64,000 nt of DNA from Listeria sp. PSOL-1 (lineage in GTDB: Bacteria > Bacillota > Bacilli > Lactobacillales > Listeriaceae). A model generated the notes under the pieces. The model saw only the letters and a list, made by a program, of their open reading frames with translations. It had not been told where the DNA came from and did not search any database. The stretch is taken from contig NZ_LR760298.1 of assembly GCF_902806445.1 (NCBI RefSeq), positions 1,922,001-1,986,000 on the forward strand, read 5' to 3'. The translations under genes and the position numbers were made by a program. Positions 31,942 through 42,500 of this stretch are shown piece by piece (the first letter of the stretch is position 1; each line of letters starts with the position of its first letter).

Positions 31942-32035
31942 AAATAAGTCGTTTATGACTAAAACTGGACATTTTATTACATTTTTGGTTTTTTTGGTCG
32001 ATTTTATTGTAGAATAAAAAGTGGAGATGGGAAAA
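31942..32035 (+). repeat. agr upstream region, repeat copy B
   Basis: TCGTTTATGACTAAAACTGG is followed by ACATTTTATT-ACATTTTTGG and a TTGTAGAAT -10-like box, closely matching copies A and C, then GTGGAGATGG and a TTG start. It precedes a decayed agrB. Confidence 0.8.
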
Positions 32036-32503
32036 TTGAATAGTGTTATCCAAAAAGAGTAAGTCAAAGTTTTGCAGATCAGTTTATTTTTAAAGAATAT
32101 TGGAAAAATAACGGGAAGTATTCTTTAACGACTAAATTTGGGCCGAAGATCATTATCGAAGCCCCCCAATGCAATCTAGTTAAGCTGGCCTATTACCGCA
32201 TTGTCTTGCTATCATTTTAGTTTACATGTAAAATAGCGTTTTTAACTAGCGATACTTATTTTTGATTCATTTTTGGGATAAAATGATTTGATGCTTGATC
32301 CTTACTTTCATGCTATTCTGTATCATTTTGTGAATTTTCCTTTCTGCAAAAAGTTCACAGTAGATGAATGAAAACAACCAAAAAAAGCAATGGTTAGTAC
32401 CATAATGTTAATTATGGTACTAACACTATTGCAGAATAAAAATGGCAATGATAATTAAACCAATCTATATAGAAATTACTATTTTTATGAAACAGAAAAT
32501 TAG
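32036..32503 (+). pseudogene. Decayed agrB copy 1
   Basis: Starts TTG AAT AGT GTT like agrB but hits a stop after eight codons. Scattered matches remain: the region of RYSFGLHAKNS survives as CATTTTAGTTTACATGTAAAATAGCG, here broken by a stop, and the 3' end keeps ACTATTTTTATGAAACAGAA. Frameshifts and deletions run throughout. It arose from duplication of agrB with its upstream region. Confidence 0.75.
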
Positions 32504-32530
32504 TAAACACTACAAGACTAAAGAAGTAAT

Positions 32531-33140
32531 CATGAAAACTTATCGTTCACTGTTATTTTTAATTATACCTGTTCAAATTATTTCACAAGTTATTAGTTCA
32601 ATGATTTAGGTGTTTTTTTATCAACGTTCATCTGTTTTCTTATTGCTAACTACTTTTTTTACAATGTTTTGAAAGAAGACTGGAAGCGTCTAATGATTAA
32701 ACGATGGAAATTACTAATCGTTGGATTCTTTGGAACAATTTTTATGCAGTTTATTTTAACGTTGGGAACGCTAGCGATTGGGAAAGATATGCGCCTTAAT
32801 CTTGATGGACTGAATGGGTTGCAGATGCTTCTAGTTGGGGTTTATTCACTGTATGGATTAATGACAGCGATTACAGAAGAATTGTATTTCCGCTATTTAT
32901 TTTTTAGTACTGTTAAGCAGAAACTGGCGAGACTGCTTATTTTATTTATTTCAAGCGCATTATTTGGCTTAGCACACTACTGGCAAGTTACTTCCTTTGA
33001 TCAATTGCTCTCTTATTTTGTGGCGGGGCTATTTTTAGGATTTGATAACGAAAAAAATTTGGTATCCGATGGTTATTCATGTAGTTAATAATTTTTATGC
33101 GATTGTTTTGCCGACGATAATCTATTTAATTAAGTTGTAA
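32531..33140 (+). pseudogene. Frameshifted CPBP-family intramembrane protease gene
   Basis: The start MKTYRSLLFLIIPVQ stops at codon 26. The central open part (32669-33088) carries the CPBP motifs TEELYFRYLFF and FGLAHYW. A further frameshift near 33050 separates the third motif region HVVNNFYAIVLPT, which ends at 33140. CPBP proteases are membrane metallo-glutamyl proteases, often tied to bacteriocin immunity or CAAX-like processing. It is likely non-functional. Confidence 0.75.
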
Positions 33141-33257
33141 AAAATAGCGTTTTCTTTTTTGGAGTAAAATTACTTTTCTTAAAAGCTGATTACTCCTTTT
33201 TAAAAATAAAATTCAGTTTTAATAGATCTAAATACTTAATTTTTAGGCAATAATCAT

Positions 33258-33398
33258 CATTTGAAAATTCTGTATAATACACTAAAAATCAAAAAAATGC
33301 GTTATTTTTAGTCGTTTATGACAAAAACTGGACATTTCATTACATTTTTGGTTTTTTAGATCTATTTCGTTGTAGAATGAAAAATGGAGATGGATAGA
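33258..33398 (+). repeat. agr upstream region, repeat copy C
   Basis: This repeats nearly all of copy A in order: ATTTGAAAATTCTGTATAAT, TCGTTTATGACAAAAACTGG, ACATTTCATT-ACATTTTTGG, a TTGTAGAAT box and GGAGATGG. It precedes the second decayed agrB and the true agrD and may now drive agrDCA. Confidence 0.8.
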
Positions 33399-33822
33399 TT
33401 GAATAGTGTAATCTAGAAAGTAATTTGCAGATCAAGTCGTTTTTTTAAGAAACGTTAGATAAGATAATGGGAAGCGTTCCTTAGAAATTAAAGCTGAATC
33501 GAGCTCTTTTATCATTGTCTCAAACTTTTGTTAAAGCTTGTTTTCACATGATATAGTATCGCTATTATTTTAGTTATATGTGAGAATAACTTTGACTACC
33601 TTGATGATAGGTGATTGTGGTTCGTTCTACGTGTGACTTGTGCTCGGCTTTACTTCTTCTATACTATTCTATATAATTTTGTAAATTTTCAGTACCAAGC
33701 GAAAATTTACACCAGAATGAATGAAAACAACCAAAAGATTAGAAACAGTGATTGGTGCTGTAGTTTAACGGGAATTGCAGTACTAATCATTGGAAGAGAT
33801 GAAAAACGATAATCATGTTAGG
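33399..33822 (+). pseudogene. Decayed agrB copy 2
   Basis: Starts TTG AAT AGT GTA, then a stop at codon 5. Recognisable remnants are AGAAACGTTAGA (from KERW) and, near the 3' end, ATGAAAAACGATAATCATG, matching EMKTLIM of the intact gene. The sequence breaks off just before the agrD leader. Confidence 0.72.
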
Positions 33823-33878
33823 GTCTGTTCATCCAAGATTATTCTATAAATTGTTATTAGGAGGAACAGACGCTACTC

Positions 33879-34031
33879 ATGAACAAAAATTTTAAAGATT
33901 ATTTAATGGAAAAAATTGAAAAAAAATCAATGGAAATAGCTGAGGTGTCTTCTCGTAAAAGCTGCTTAGCTTTTACTTATGAACCTAGTCATCCATGTAT
34001 AAAAATGCAAGAAAAACAAAACAAACAATAA
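33879..34031 (+). CDS. agrD: AgrD autoinducer prepeptide
   Basis: A 50-residue peptide preceded by TTAGGAGGAA. The N-terminal amphipathic part MNKNFKDYLMEKIEKKS is followed by SCLAFTYEPSHPC and a charged tail. By comparison with Listeria monocytogenes AgrD (ring formed at the Cys of CFMFV), the predicted signal is a thiolactone of Cys-Leu-Ala-Phe-Thr, possibly with an N-terminal Ser. The C-terminal recognition segment YEPSHP resembles YEPKSP. Confidence 0.88.
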   Translation: MNKNFKDYLMEKIEKKSMEIAEVSSRKSCLAFTYEPSHPCIKMQEKQNKQ

Positions 34032-34119
34032 CCATTATAGAAAAAACGAGAAAAGGCTAGAAAAAACTACGATAAAATAGTATTATAAATACGTAAATCA
34101 ACGTAGTGGAGGGCTTATT

Positions 34120-35412
34120 GTGACTATTTTACTTTCAGGAATACAAATATTAGGCTTTTTTCTAGTTATTCAAGTTTTAACAGAAAGATTATTTAATTTT
34201 AAAGAGGGATTGGTCATTTTAAGTATAGCTATGATTGCAATCCCTCTCTTTTTGTATATGAACTATTTATCAGTTGTATTTAGTTTCGCAGTTTTTGCCA
34301 TAGCCATGGTTTGGAAAAAGCAACAAATTATTTATTCGTTAATTATTATATCGATTACCTACGTTTTATCAATTATGGCTGATACAATAACAGGAATCTT
34401 TTTCTATCAAGTATGTCAGTTTCCTTATAATGGAGTACTTACAACTCCATCAATTCTAGCTTTTTACGTTGTCTGTATGGTTATACTAATGTTTGTTTTC
34501 GTTTTTCTTACACGTAAAATTTTTGTAAAAGCTAACTTAGAATTGTTTTTTAGACAAAATAATTATAGTTTAATTGTTCTAGCTTTACTCATTTTAACAT
34601 TATCAATTTTCTATATTAACCTTCATTTTGGTTTGGCTGATGGTTTTGATCAACGTATGTTACGTTTTATTGAAGTTTTGTTTGTTGTATATTTCGTTGT
34701 GTTAATTGGTGTTTTTTACTCCATCATCCAAACAGCAATAAAAGAACTTAAAATGAAAAACCAACAAGAACAATTAGAGCAGCTCCAAGAATATACAAAC
34801 ACACTGGAAGTTCTTCACAATGAAATGCGTGTATTCCGACATGATTACATCAATATCATTTCTAGTTTGGCAGGTTACATAGAAGAAAATGATATGGAAG
34901 CGTTAAAAACTTATTTTGAAAATAATATTGTTTCCATCAATAAAACGATTGAATCGAATAACTATAAAATTTCATCTCTCCAAAACATTGAAATTACAGA
35001 GCTTAAAGGGTTAGTCGCTATTAAGGTGATTCGCGCACAAGAGCTCAAAATTGATGCGATTGTTGAAGTGGTTGAAAAAATTGACCATATTAACATGAAA
35101 AGTATTGATTTGTGTAAAGTTGTTGGAATTCTGCTTGATAATGCGGTTGAAGCAGCACTGGAAAGCAAAAATCGGGTAATTCGTCTTGCTTGTGTGAAAA
35201 AGGCGAATTCGGTTCTTATCGTTTTTGCTAATAGTATACCGGAGAAAATGCCGCCTGTTTATAAGATTTTTGAGCAAGGATTTTCAACAAAAGGAGAGAG
35301 ACGTGGATTAGGACTTTCTAGTTTACGTGATACATTACAGGATTATTCTAATGTCTCTTTGGATACAAAGTTAACGGACAGTGAGTTTGTTCAAGAGTTA
35401 GAAATTATGTAA
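34120..35412 (+). CDS. agrC: AgrC sensor histidine kinase
   Basis: A 430-residue receptor for the AgrD-derived peptide. About six membrane helices fill residues 1-205. A coiled-coil dimerisation helix (KNQQEQLEQLQEYTN) follows, then the phospho-acceptor His at about 241 in FRHDYINIISSL (HPK10 type) and the ATP domain (ILLDNAVEAA; GLGLSSL). The start is GTG with GTGGAGGG upstream. Confidence 0.95.
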   Translation: MTILLSGIQILGFFLVIQVLTERLFNFKEGLVILSIAMIAIPLFLYMNYLSVVFSFAVFAIAMVWKKQQIIYSLIIISITYVLSIMADTITGIFFYQVCQFPYNGVLTTPSILAFYVVCMVILMFVFVFLTRKIFVKANLELFFRQNNYSLIVLALLILTLSIFYINLHFGLADGFDQRMLRFIEVLFVVYFVVLIGVFYSIIQTAIKELKMKNQQEQLEQLQEYTNTLEVLHNEMRVFRHDYINIISSLAGYIEENDMEALKTYFENNIVSINKTIESNNYKISSLQNIEITELKGLVAIKVIRAQELKIDAIVEVVEKIDHINMKSIDLCKVVGILLDNAVEAALESKNRVIRLACVKKANSVLIVFANSIPEKMPPVYKIFEQGFSTKGERRGLGLSSLRDTLQDYSNVSLDTKLTDSEFVQELEIM

Positions 35413-35428
35413 AGAAATGAGGAGAAAT

Positions 35429-36157
35429 ATGTTACCGATTTTTGTATGCGAGGATAATCGAATTCAACGAGAGCGATTGGAAAAATATATCACCGACTTT
35501 ATTATGGTTGAACATTTTGATATGGAAATGAGTTATACAACGAATGATCCATTTAAAATGTTAGAGAGATTAAAAAACCATGAAGGTATGGGGATTTATT
35601 TTCTAGATATTGATTTGCAACAACCAAAGATGAATGGTTTTGAGCTTGCAACTGAAATTAGGAAGATTGATCCGCGTGGTTTTATCATCTTTATTACAAC
35701 ACATGCGGAACTAACTTATTTAACTTTTACATATAAAGTGGAAGCGCTTGATTATATTATTAAAGATAACTTAAATGAATTGCAAAGTCGTGTGCTTTCT
35801 TGTATGAAAAGCATTGAGCAGCGCATGGTTGATGATAAAGGCGGAGAGAAATATTTTACGTTTCATGTCTCTGATAAAAAAGTCATTCATGAAAAAATGG
35901 ATGATATCCTCTTTTTTGAAACGTCGCCTAAAATTCATAAAGTTATTTTGCATGGTAAGAATCGGCAAATTGAATTTTATGCAAAAATGAAAGAAGTTGA
36001 GAAGATGCTTGGAGAACCATTTTATCGATGTCATCGTTCTTTCTTGGTCAATAAAAATAATGTGAGTGAACTTGATGCTAAACAAGGTATCGTCAAAATG
36101 TCGAATGGAGAGAATTGTTTGGCTTCGAATCGCTTAATCAAAGGCCTAAAACTGTGA
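35429..36157 (+). CDS. agrA: AgrA response regulator (LytTR DNA-binding)
   Basis: A 242-residue regulator: receiver domain with the phospho-Asp near residue 60 (YFLDIDL) and a C-terminal LytTR domain (FYRCHRSFLVNKNNV; SNRLIKGLKL). It should bind the agr upstream region when phosphorylated by AgrC. I chose ATG 35429 because the upstream in-frame ATG (35417) overlaps the GAGGAG ribosome binding site. Confidence 0.95.
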   Translation: MLPIFVCEDNRIQRERLEKYITDFIMVEHFDMEMSYTTNDPFKMLERLKNHEGMGIYFLDIDLQQPKMNGFELATEIRKIDPRGFIIFITTHAELTYLTFTYKVEALDYIIKDNLNELQSRVLSCMKSIEQRMVDDKGGEKYFTFHVSDKKVIHEKMDDILFFETSPKIHKVILHGKNRQIEFYAKMKEVEKMLGEPFYRCHRSFLVNKNNVSELDAKQGIVKMSNGENCLASNRLIKGLKL

Positions 36158-36170
36158 TCTAGAGTATACG

Positions 36171-36310
36171 CGAAATAAATCGGCGACAAGCGCTCGCATT
36201 GAAGTGTTTTGCCAGACTTCCGGTTCTCACGTACAGTCGTACGCTCCGCTTCCGGGTTCTGGCAAAACACTTCAATGCAAACGCTTTCGCTCGATTTGTC
36301 GTGTTCGAGA
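36171..36310. repeat. Largest hairpin repeat (family copy 6) after agrA
   Basis: Outer arms are CGAAATAAATCGGCGACAAG on the left and CGCTTTCGCTCGATTT on the right. An inner near-perfect stem GCATTGAAGTGTTTTGCCAG / CTGGCAAAACACTTCAATGC encloses a core with GACTTCCGGTTCTCACGTAC. Outer arms and core are shared with copies at 12011 and 21141. It may end agr transcription. The rest of the space to 36503 holds only the promoter region of the next gene. Confidence 0.8.
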
Positions 36311-36503
36311 TGTAGCTCCTACGCTATATTTTTTAAATAGTGGTGATGTTCTGGGTTCTTTTGTATGCTCGATGTAGGGTTTTTTATAAACTTTTATCTA
36401 GCCTATTGTGCTCATATTTTATTCATGATATAGTAAAAAAGACTTCAATGAAAGAAGAAGCTATTATTTTCTGGGAAATGAGAAAAAAAGAGGAGGAAGA
36501 AAA

Positions 36504-39500
36504 TTGAGACAACGACTAAAAAAAGGGTTATTACTTATCATGGCAGCGATGTTAGTGAGTTCCAGTTGCCCAGTTTACGAGTCCCAAGCGAAAGAGCCGT
36601 TTGAGTCGACTAAAAAGAAAGCGGTTTCTCGCGAGGAGAAGAAAAAGGGAAAACAAGCGGCCCCAACAGAAGTCAAAGCCGAACGGACGGCCACCGAAAG
36701 TGTTTATGATAACCACGATGGCACGTTCACAAAACAAATTTATGCTGACCCTGTCTATATGAAGGATCAGGGGGAAATGAAAAAGTTGGATGCGACCCTC
36801 GAAAAAGAAGCGCAAACCGACACCATTCAGCCGAAACAAACGCCACTCAAACTTGAATTTTTAGAAAAAATGGAAAATGGAATCTATGAGAAATTAACTG
36901 AAAAAGGTGCTGAAGTTAGCTTTTCTCTTCAAGAAGCACGGGCCGAGGACAGTGTTACGGCGGTGACAGATCAATCCGCAACTTACCGGGCGAATGAAGT
37001 GACGTATGCGAATGTATTTCCACAAACCGACTTGCGCCATTTGACATTCCATCAGTCAGTAAAAGAAGATTTAGTCCTACATAAACCAACGAAAATCGCT
37101 ACCTATCTTTACCACATTGAAACAAAGCTAGCGGTGAAAAAAGAAGAAGATGGCTCGGTTGTTTTTCAAGACTCATCTGGGAAAACGAAATACACACTTC
37201 CTAAACCATCGATGTCTGATTCTAATGTTGACAAAGCATCTGGGGAGGCAGCGACATCCGATGCAGCTACATTCGAGTTAAAGCGTCTGACTAAAACGGT
37301 CTATGAACTTCAGTTAAAAGTAGATACCGAATGGCTCCAGGCAAAAGAACGTGTCTATCCTGTATATATTGATCCTTCGATTCGGTTGGATGATGTTTAC
37401 AATGCGAATGTGAATTCTGCTTATCCGAATCAAAATAACATCGGAAGTAAATTATGGGATCCTGGCCAAAATGCATATACACTAAAACTCGGTCAGTGGG
37501 ATCATTCAACGGGAAACAATGCTGCGTTTCTTAAAATGGACACCTCGACCTTACAAAAAGCGACCATTTCTAAAGCCACATTGAAAGCGTATACGATCTG
37601 GCACATGTCACCTACACTTAAAAACGATATCTGGGTGTACGAGGCAAATGCCAATTGGTCCCCTTGGCAAGTAACATGGAATAACCAGCCAAACGGAACC
37701 CGAATTGGGAGTGTCAATGCAGGCCGCGGTCAATGGGCAAATATCGATGTGACGAAAACCGTACAAGCATGGGCAAGTGGCATGCGACCTAATTATGGTT
37801 TTCGCTTGGGAACAAGCAATGAGCAGAATTATTGGAAAAAATTAGTTGCCTCTGAAAATCAGACAAATTATCCATATTTAGAGGTCACTTATAGTTACGC
37901 GCCACCTGAAAAACCTACCGTCAAGACGAATTCGGATGGAGTAGGGACAGGGAGCGGCTACATGGATCTTACATGGAAAGCCATGCCAGGAGCGACAAGC
38001 TATAATATTGTGATTTCAAATGGTTTCAACTATCAATATTTTAATACAGGAAGTACGGCAACGACATGGAGCACGAAGGGGAAAAAGATTTTTCCAACCG
38101 CAGATGAATTAGCAAAAGGCGAATTCGCTTTTCATCATGATGGAAAGGGGACGGAATTCGCGCTGGACCCTCGCACGCTCTATGAAAATGCTTACCAGGC
38201 CGGCAGTACATTTGGATTGCGAAATTTAACGCGCTATTTATTCCGAGTTCAAGCTGTTTATCCTGGTGGTGAGAGCCCTAATTCAGACTTGGCATTTGCC
38301 TATTTACCACTTGAAGAGCCAAAACCACCTGTTGCTAAAGCCTATTCTAATTTAGCGAAAAAAGAAACTGGCTATGTGGAACTAAACTGGGAGCCGAGCC
38401 CACTTGCAGACGGCTATCAAGTGCTTGTTTATAATGGAAAAGCCTATCAATCATATGATGTGGGAAACGTGACAAAATGGACAACACAGCATAAAGGTAT
38501 TTGGCCGACTAAAGCAGAGATCGAAGCAGGGAAATTCGCTCTTCATACAGACGGAAAAGGAGCTGAACTTTCGAAAGATCCATCACCGGTGTATCGGAAT
38601 TCAGGTGGCGTCTACGGCGAACGAAAGAATTATTGGTTCCGAATTATCGCTTACCAAAAAGCTTTGAACCATGCAGGAAGTATCCAATCTGAGCCAGCAG
38701 TTCCAGTCATTCCCGAAGCGACGAATAAACAACTGGGAATGGTGGACTACTGGACAAACATTCCTGTGCGTGGCGGTGAAGTCAATGCGGTGAATGGGAA
38801 TTTCTTATTCCATGAAACTGATCTTGAGCTATCAGGACGAGGGCCAAGTATTGCGGTGAAGCGGACATTTAATAGTCAAGACGAGACGATCGGATTGTTT
38901 GGAAAGGGTTGGACCAGCACGCTTGAAGAACGTCTTGTGGAAGAATCTAACGGCGATGTTATCTGGGTAGAAGCCGATAAAAAAATCCATCGTTTCAAAA
39001 AAACAGGAAACACATACGAAGCACCACCAGGAATTTATGCGAAGATTACCAAAGATGCGAGTGGCTTTTTGAAAGTGGAGGAAGATCAAACAGAGACGCG
39101 CTTTTTACTCGATGGGCGACTTTTATCCGAAAAAGATGCGAAAGGAAATACATTAACGTACCAATATACGGATGGCAAACTCACGAGTATCAAGGACGCT
39201 TCCGGTCGTGAGGTAACCATGTCTTATGACGGAGCTCTTGTTTCTAAAGTGGTGGGCCCAGAAGCACGAACGATTCAATACACGTATAATGCGCAACAAG
39301 AATTAATAGCTTCTTCTACCGCTCGTGGAAAAGTCTATCGCTATGGCTATACAAATGGGAAGTTAACCACCATCTATGATCCCAAACATACGAAAGAAAA
39401 GCCCTATCAAACCACGTATACGTATGATGGAGAAAAGCTTTCAGACATTACAGATCCCGTTGGCAAGAAGACGACACTAACCTATGATCCAGAAGCGCAG

Positions 39501-42500
39501 CGTGCCACACTCACTAATGAAAAGAAAAAACAAACGGTCTATGAATACAACGATGCTGGTAATCCTAAAAAAGAAGTAGTAGATGCATCAGGTCTAAAGC
39601 TTGCGACCACATACACTTACGAATCCAACAACTTAATCAAAGAAGTCCGACCTAAAGGGCAAGAAGAAACCTACCAATATGACGCGAATGGCAATCTTAT
39701 AAAAACGACGGATGCTTATGGAACCGAAAGCTATACGTATAACCAAAACAATGATCTTACATCAAGCACCGATACAGAAGGACGAAAAACGAGTGTTGTT
39801 TATGACGGGGCAGATGCCGTTTCTGAAACTTTAAAAACCGAAGCGCCAACATCTTCTGTTACGCAATACGACGCTTATGGTAATGCCATTCGAGGAAGCG
39901 GAGAACTAGCATCAGGAACTAATCTGTTACAAAATAGTGGTTTTGAACAAGGAGATCTTACCAGCTGGACGATGGTTCAAACAAAAGCAAAAGGAGGTAT
40001 CACCTATGATGCAGCTGAACACGCCCCTGGAGCTCTAGGCGGAAGCGGTTCAGTCAAGATCACAAGTGAAGCGCTCACCACCGAAAAAGGCTATACTTCC
40101 GCTACACAACGTGTGGAAGTTGAACCTGAGACAACCTATACATTCAGCGCATGGACGAAAGCCGCAGATTTAAATCACACGGATGGATCGTTGTTTGTTC
40201 GCTTACAAGATGCGAATGGAAGAGATATTACCGATAGCGGGATATGGGTGTCCAATCGCCCCACATCTCTAAAGAAGAATAGTGATTGGGTCAAACGCCA
40301 ACTCACTTTTAAAACGTCCAAATCAACACGACAAGTTGTCCTTTACCTAGATAATGAACAACCCGCTCCTTCTAAAGGAAAAGGAACACTATGGTATGAT
40401 AAAGTCCAATTTGAAAAAGGAAGCGTTGCATCGAGCTATAACCCAGTTACTAATAGTAGTTTTGAAGATCATAATACAACAAAACCAACTGGCTGGATGC
40501 GTACGGGAGATCAATCACTAACACAAGCCAAAGTTACAGAAGAGCGTAGTTTTAGTGGAGACAGTGCCATTGCCTTTGAACGAAAGAACACCAGTGAAGG
40601 CTACACACATATTGTCCAAGATGTTTATGTCAATCAAACGACAGCAGAAGCCCTGACCTTAACTGCTTTATCCAAATCAGACGGAGCAAAAGCAAATGGC
40701 AGCACACAAACCATGAGCGATGATTATTCGATTTGGGGGACGGTTTATTATCAAGATGGCACAATGTCAAGCGTTCAAGGCCAATTTCCTTTGGGGACTA
40801 ATGACTGGAATCGAAGCGCGGTAGTCATCAAGCCAACTAAACCAATCCGCATGATTAAAGCCTATACAATGTTTCGAAACGGCCTTACTGGAAAAGCATG
40901 GTTCGATGATGTTCGCTTGATGGAAGGCGAAGTGCTCACGAAAAATGAGTATGATTCAAAAGGTAATTATGTCACAGCAAGCTATGATGAAGTAGGACGG
41001 AAAACGAGTTTCGCCTATGATACGTATGGGAATAAAAAGACAGAAACCGATGAATTAGGCCATCAAAAGACCTTTGCGTACGATGCCGACAACGCCTTAA
41101 CCAAAACAACGCTTGCGAATGGAACCTCGGTTGCTTACACTTATGATGATAACGGCAATACAACAGAAAAACAGATCACAGCAGCCGGTATCATACAGAA
41201 AAACGGTTATACGTATGATGTCGATAACAAAGTCACTGCCTTTACCGATGCCTTAGGACGAACGATTCGTTATGCGTACGATGCAGCAGGAAATGAAACG
41301 AAAACAATCATGCCAAATGGACGTGTGACAGAGAGTGCGTATGATTCTGCAGACCGTGTGACTGATGTGAAGTGGAATGACAAATCCGCGTTTCGTTTCC
41401 AATATGACGCCAATGGCAACCAGACAAAAGTAACGGATGATGTGAATCACCTTGTCACAGATAAAGTATACGATGATGCCGATCGAATTACGAAAGTGAG
41501 CGACCGCGGAGGAAACATCAGCTACACATACAAAGACGAACCTTCCAAAGAGAATAAAGGCAAGACGGATAAAGTTGGCGAGGTCTCGATTCATCACGGC
41601 GCCTATACCGCAAAAACTAGCTACACGTATAATGAGCTAGACCAGAATACGCGTGTGAATGACGGGAAGAAAAACGCCTATTTTGAATTTGACGAATTCG
41701 GCAATATCGGCGCTTATATCGCAGGAAATGATACCGCGGCAAACTATACGTATGATAGCACACAAAAAGTGACCAATGTATCGATTGGAAATGCGAGCGG
41801 GAGTGCGATTTTAGATGAAAGTTACACATATGATGCAGCAAGTAACCGGACGAGTATTGATAACAAGCAAACCGGGAAAACGACGTATACGTATGATGCG
41901 GTAAATCAGCTAACGAAGGAAACACTGCCGAATGGAACGGTAAAAAGCTATACGTATGACGGATTTGGCAATCGAACACGTGTAGAATTAAGCGGAAACG
42001 AGACAAAAACGATCTCAGCACGGTATAATCAAGGAAACCAACTAGTTGAATGGAACGGCAAAGCGCTGACGTATGATGAGAATGGAAACCGGACAAGTGA
42101 TGGGAAGTATACGTATACGTGGGATACAGGCGATCGATTAGTCGCGGTGATGAAAAAGGGTGAATCGAAGCCATTTGTGACGTATACGTATGATGATGAT
42201 AACCGGCGTTTGTCGAAAACAGTGGATGATGTGACGACGAATTATCATTATGATGGGGATAGTATTGATGTGTTGTATGAGACGGATGCTTCGGGGACAG
42301 TGACGCGTCAATATGTGTATTCGGATGACAATGTGAGACTAGCAATGAAGATGAATGGGCAGACGCTATATTATCATTACAATGCGCATGGTGATGTTAT
42401 CGCGCTAACGGATGAAGCTGGTCAAGTGGTAGGGAAGTATCAATATGATGCATGGGGAACTGTGCTTCAGAGTGAGGCAACAACGCCAGAAGCGAAAGCG

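Noticed and set aside
33615-33812. 65-codon frame in the agr locus
   Set aside because: Lies entirely within the second decayed agrB and starts without a ribosome binding site.
41617-42345. 242-codon minus-strand frame inside the Rhs core
   Set aside because: His/Ser/Tyr-rich shadow of the YD repeats; the same artefact appears at 47484. No ribosome binding site.
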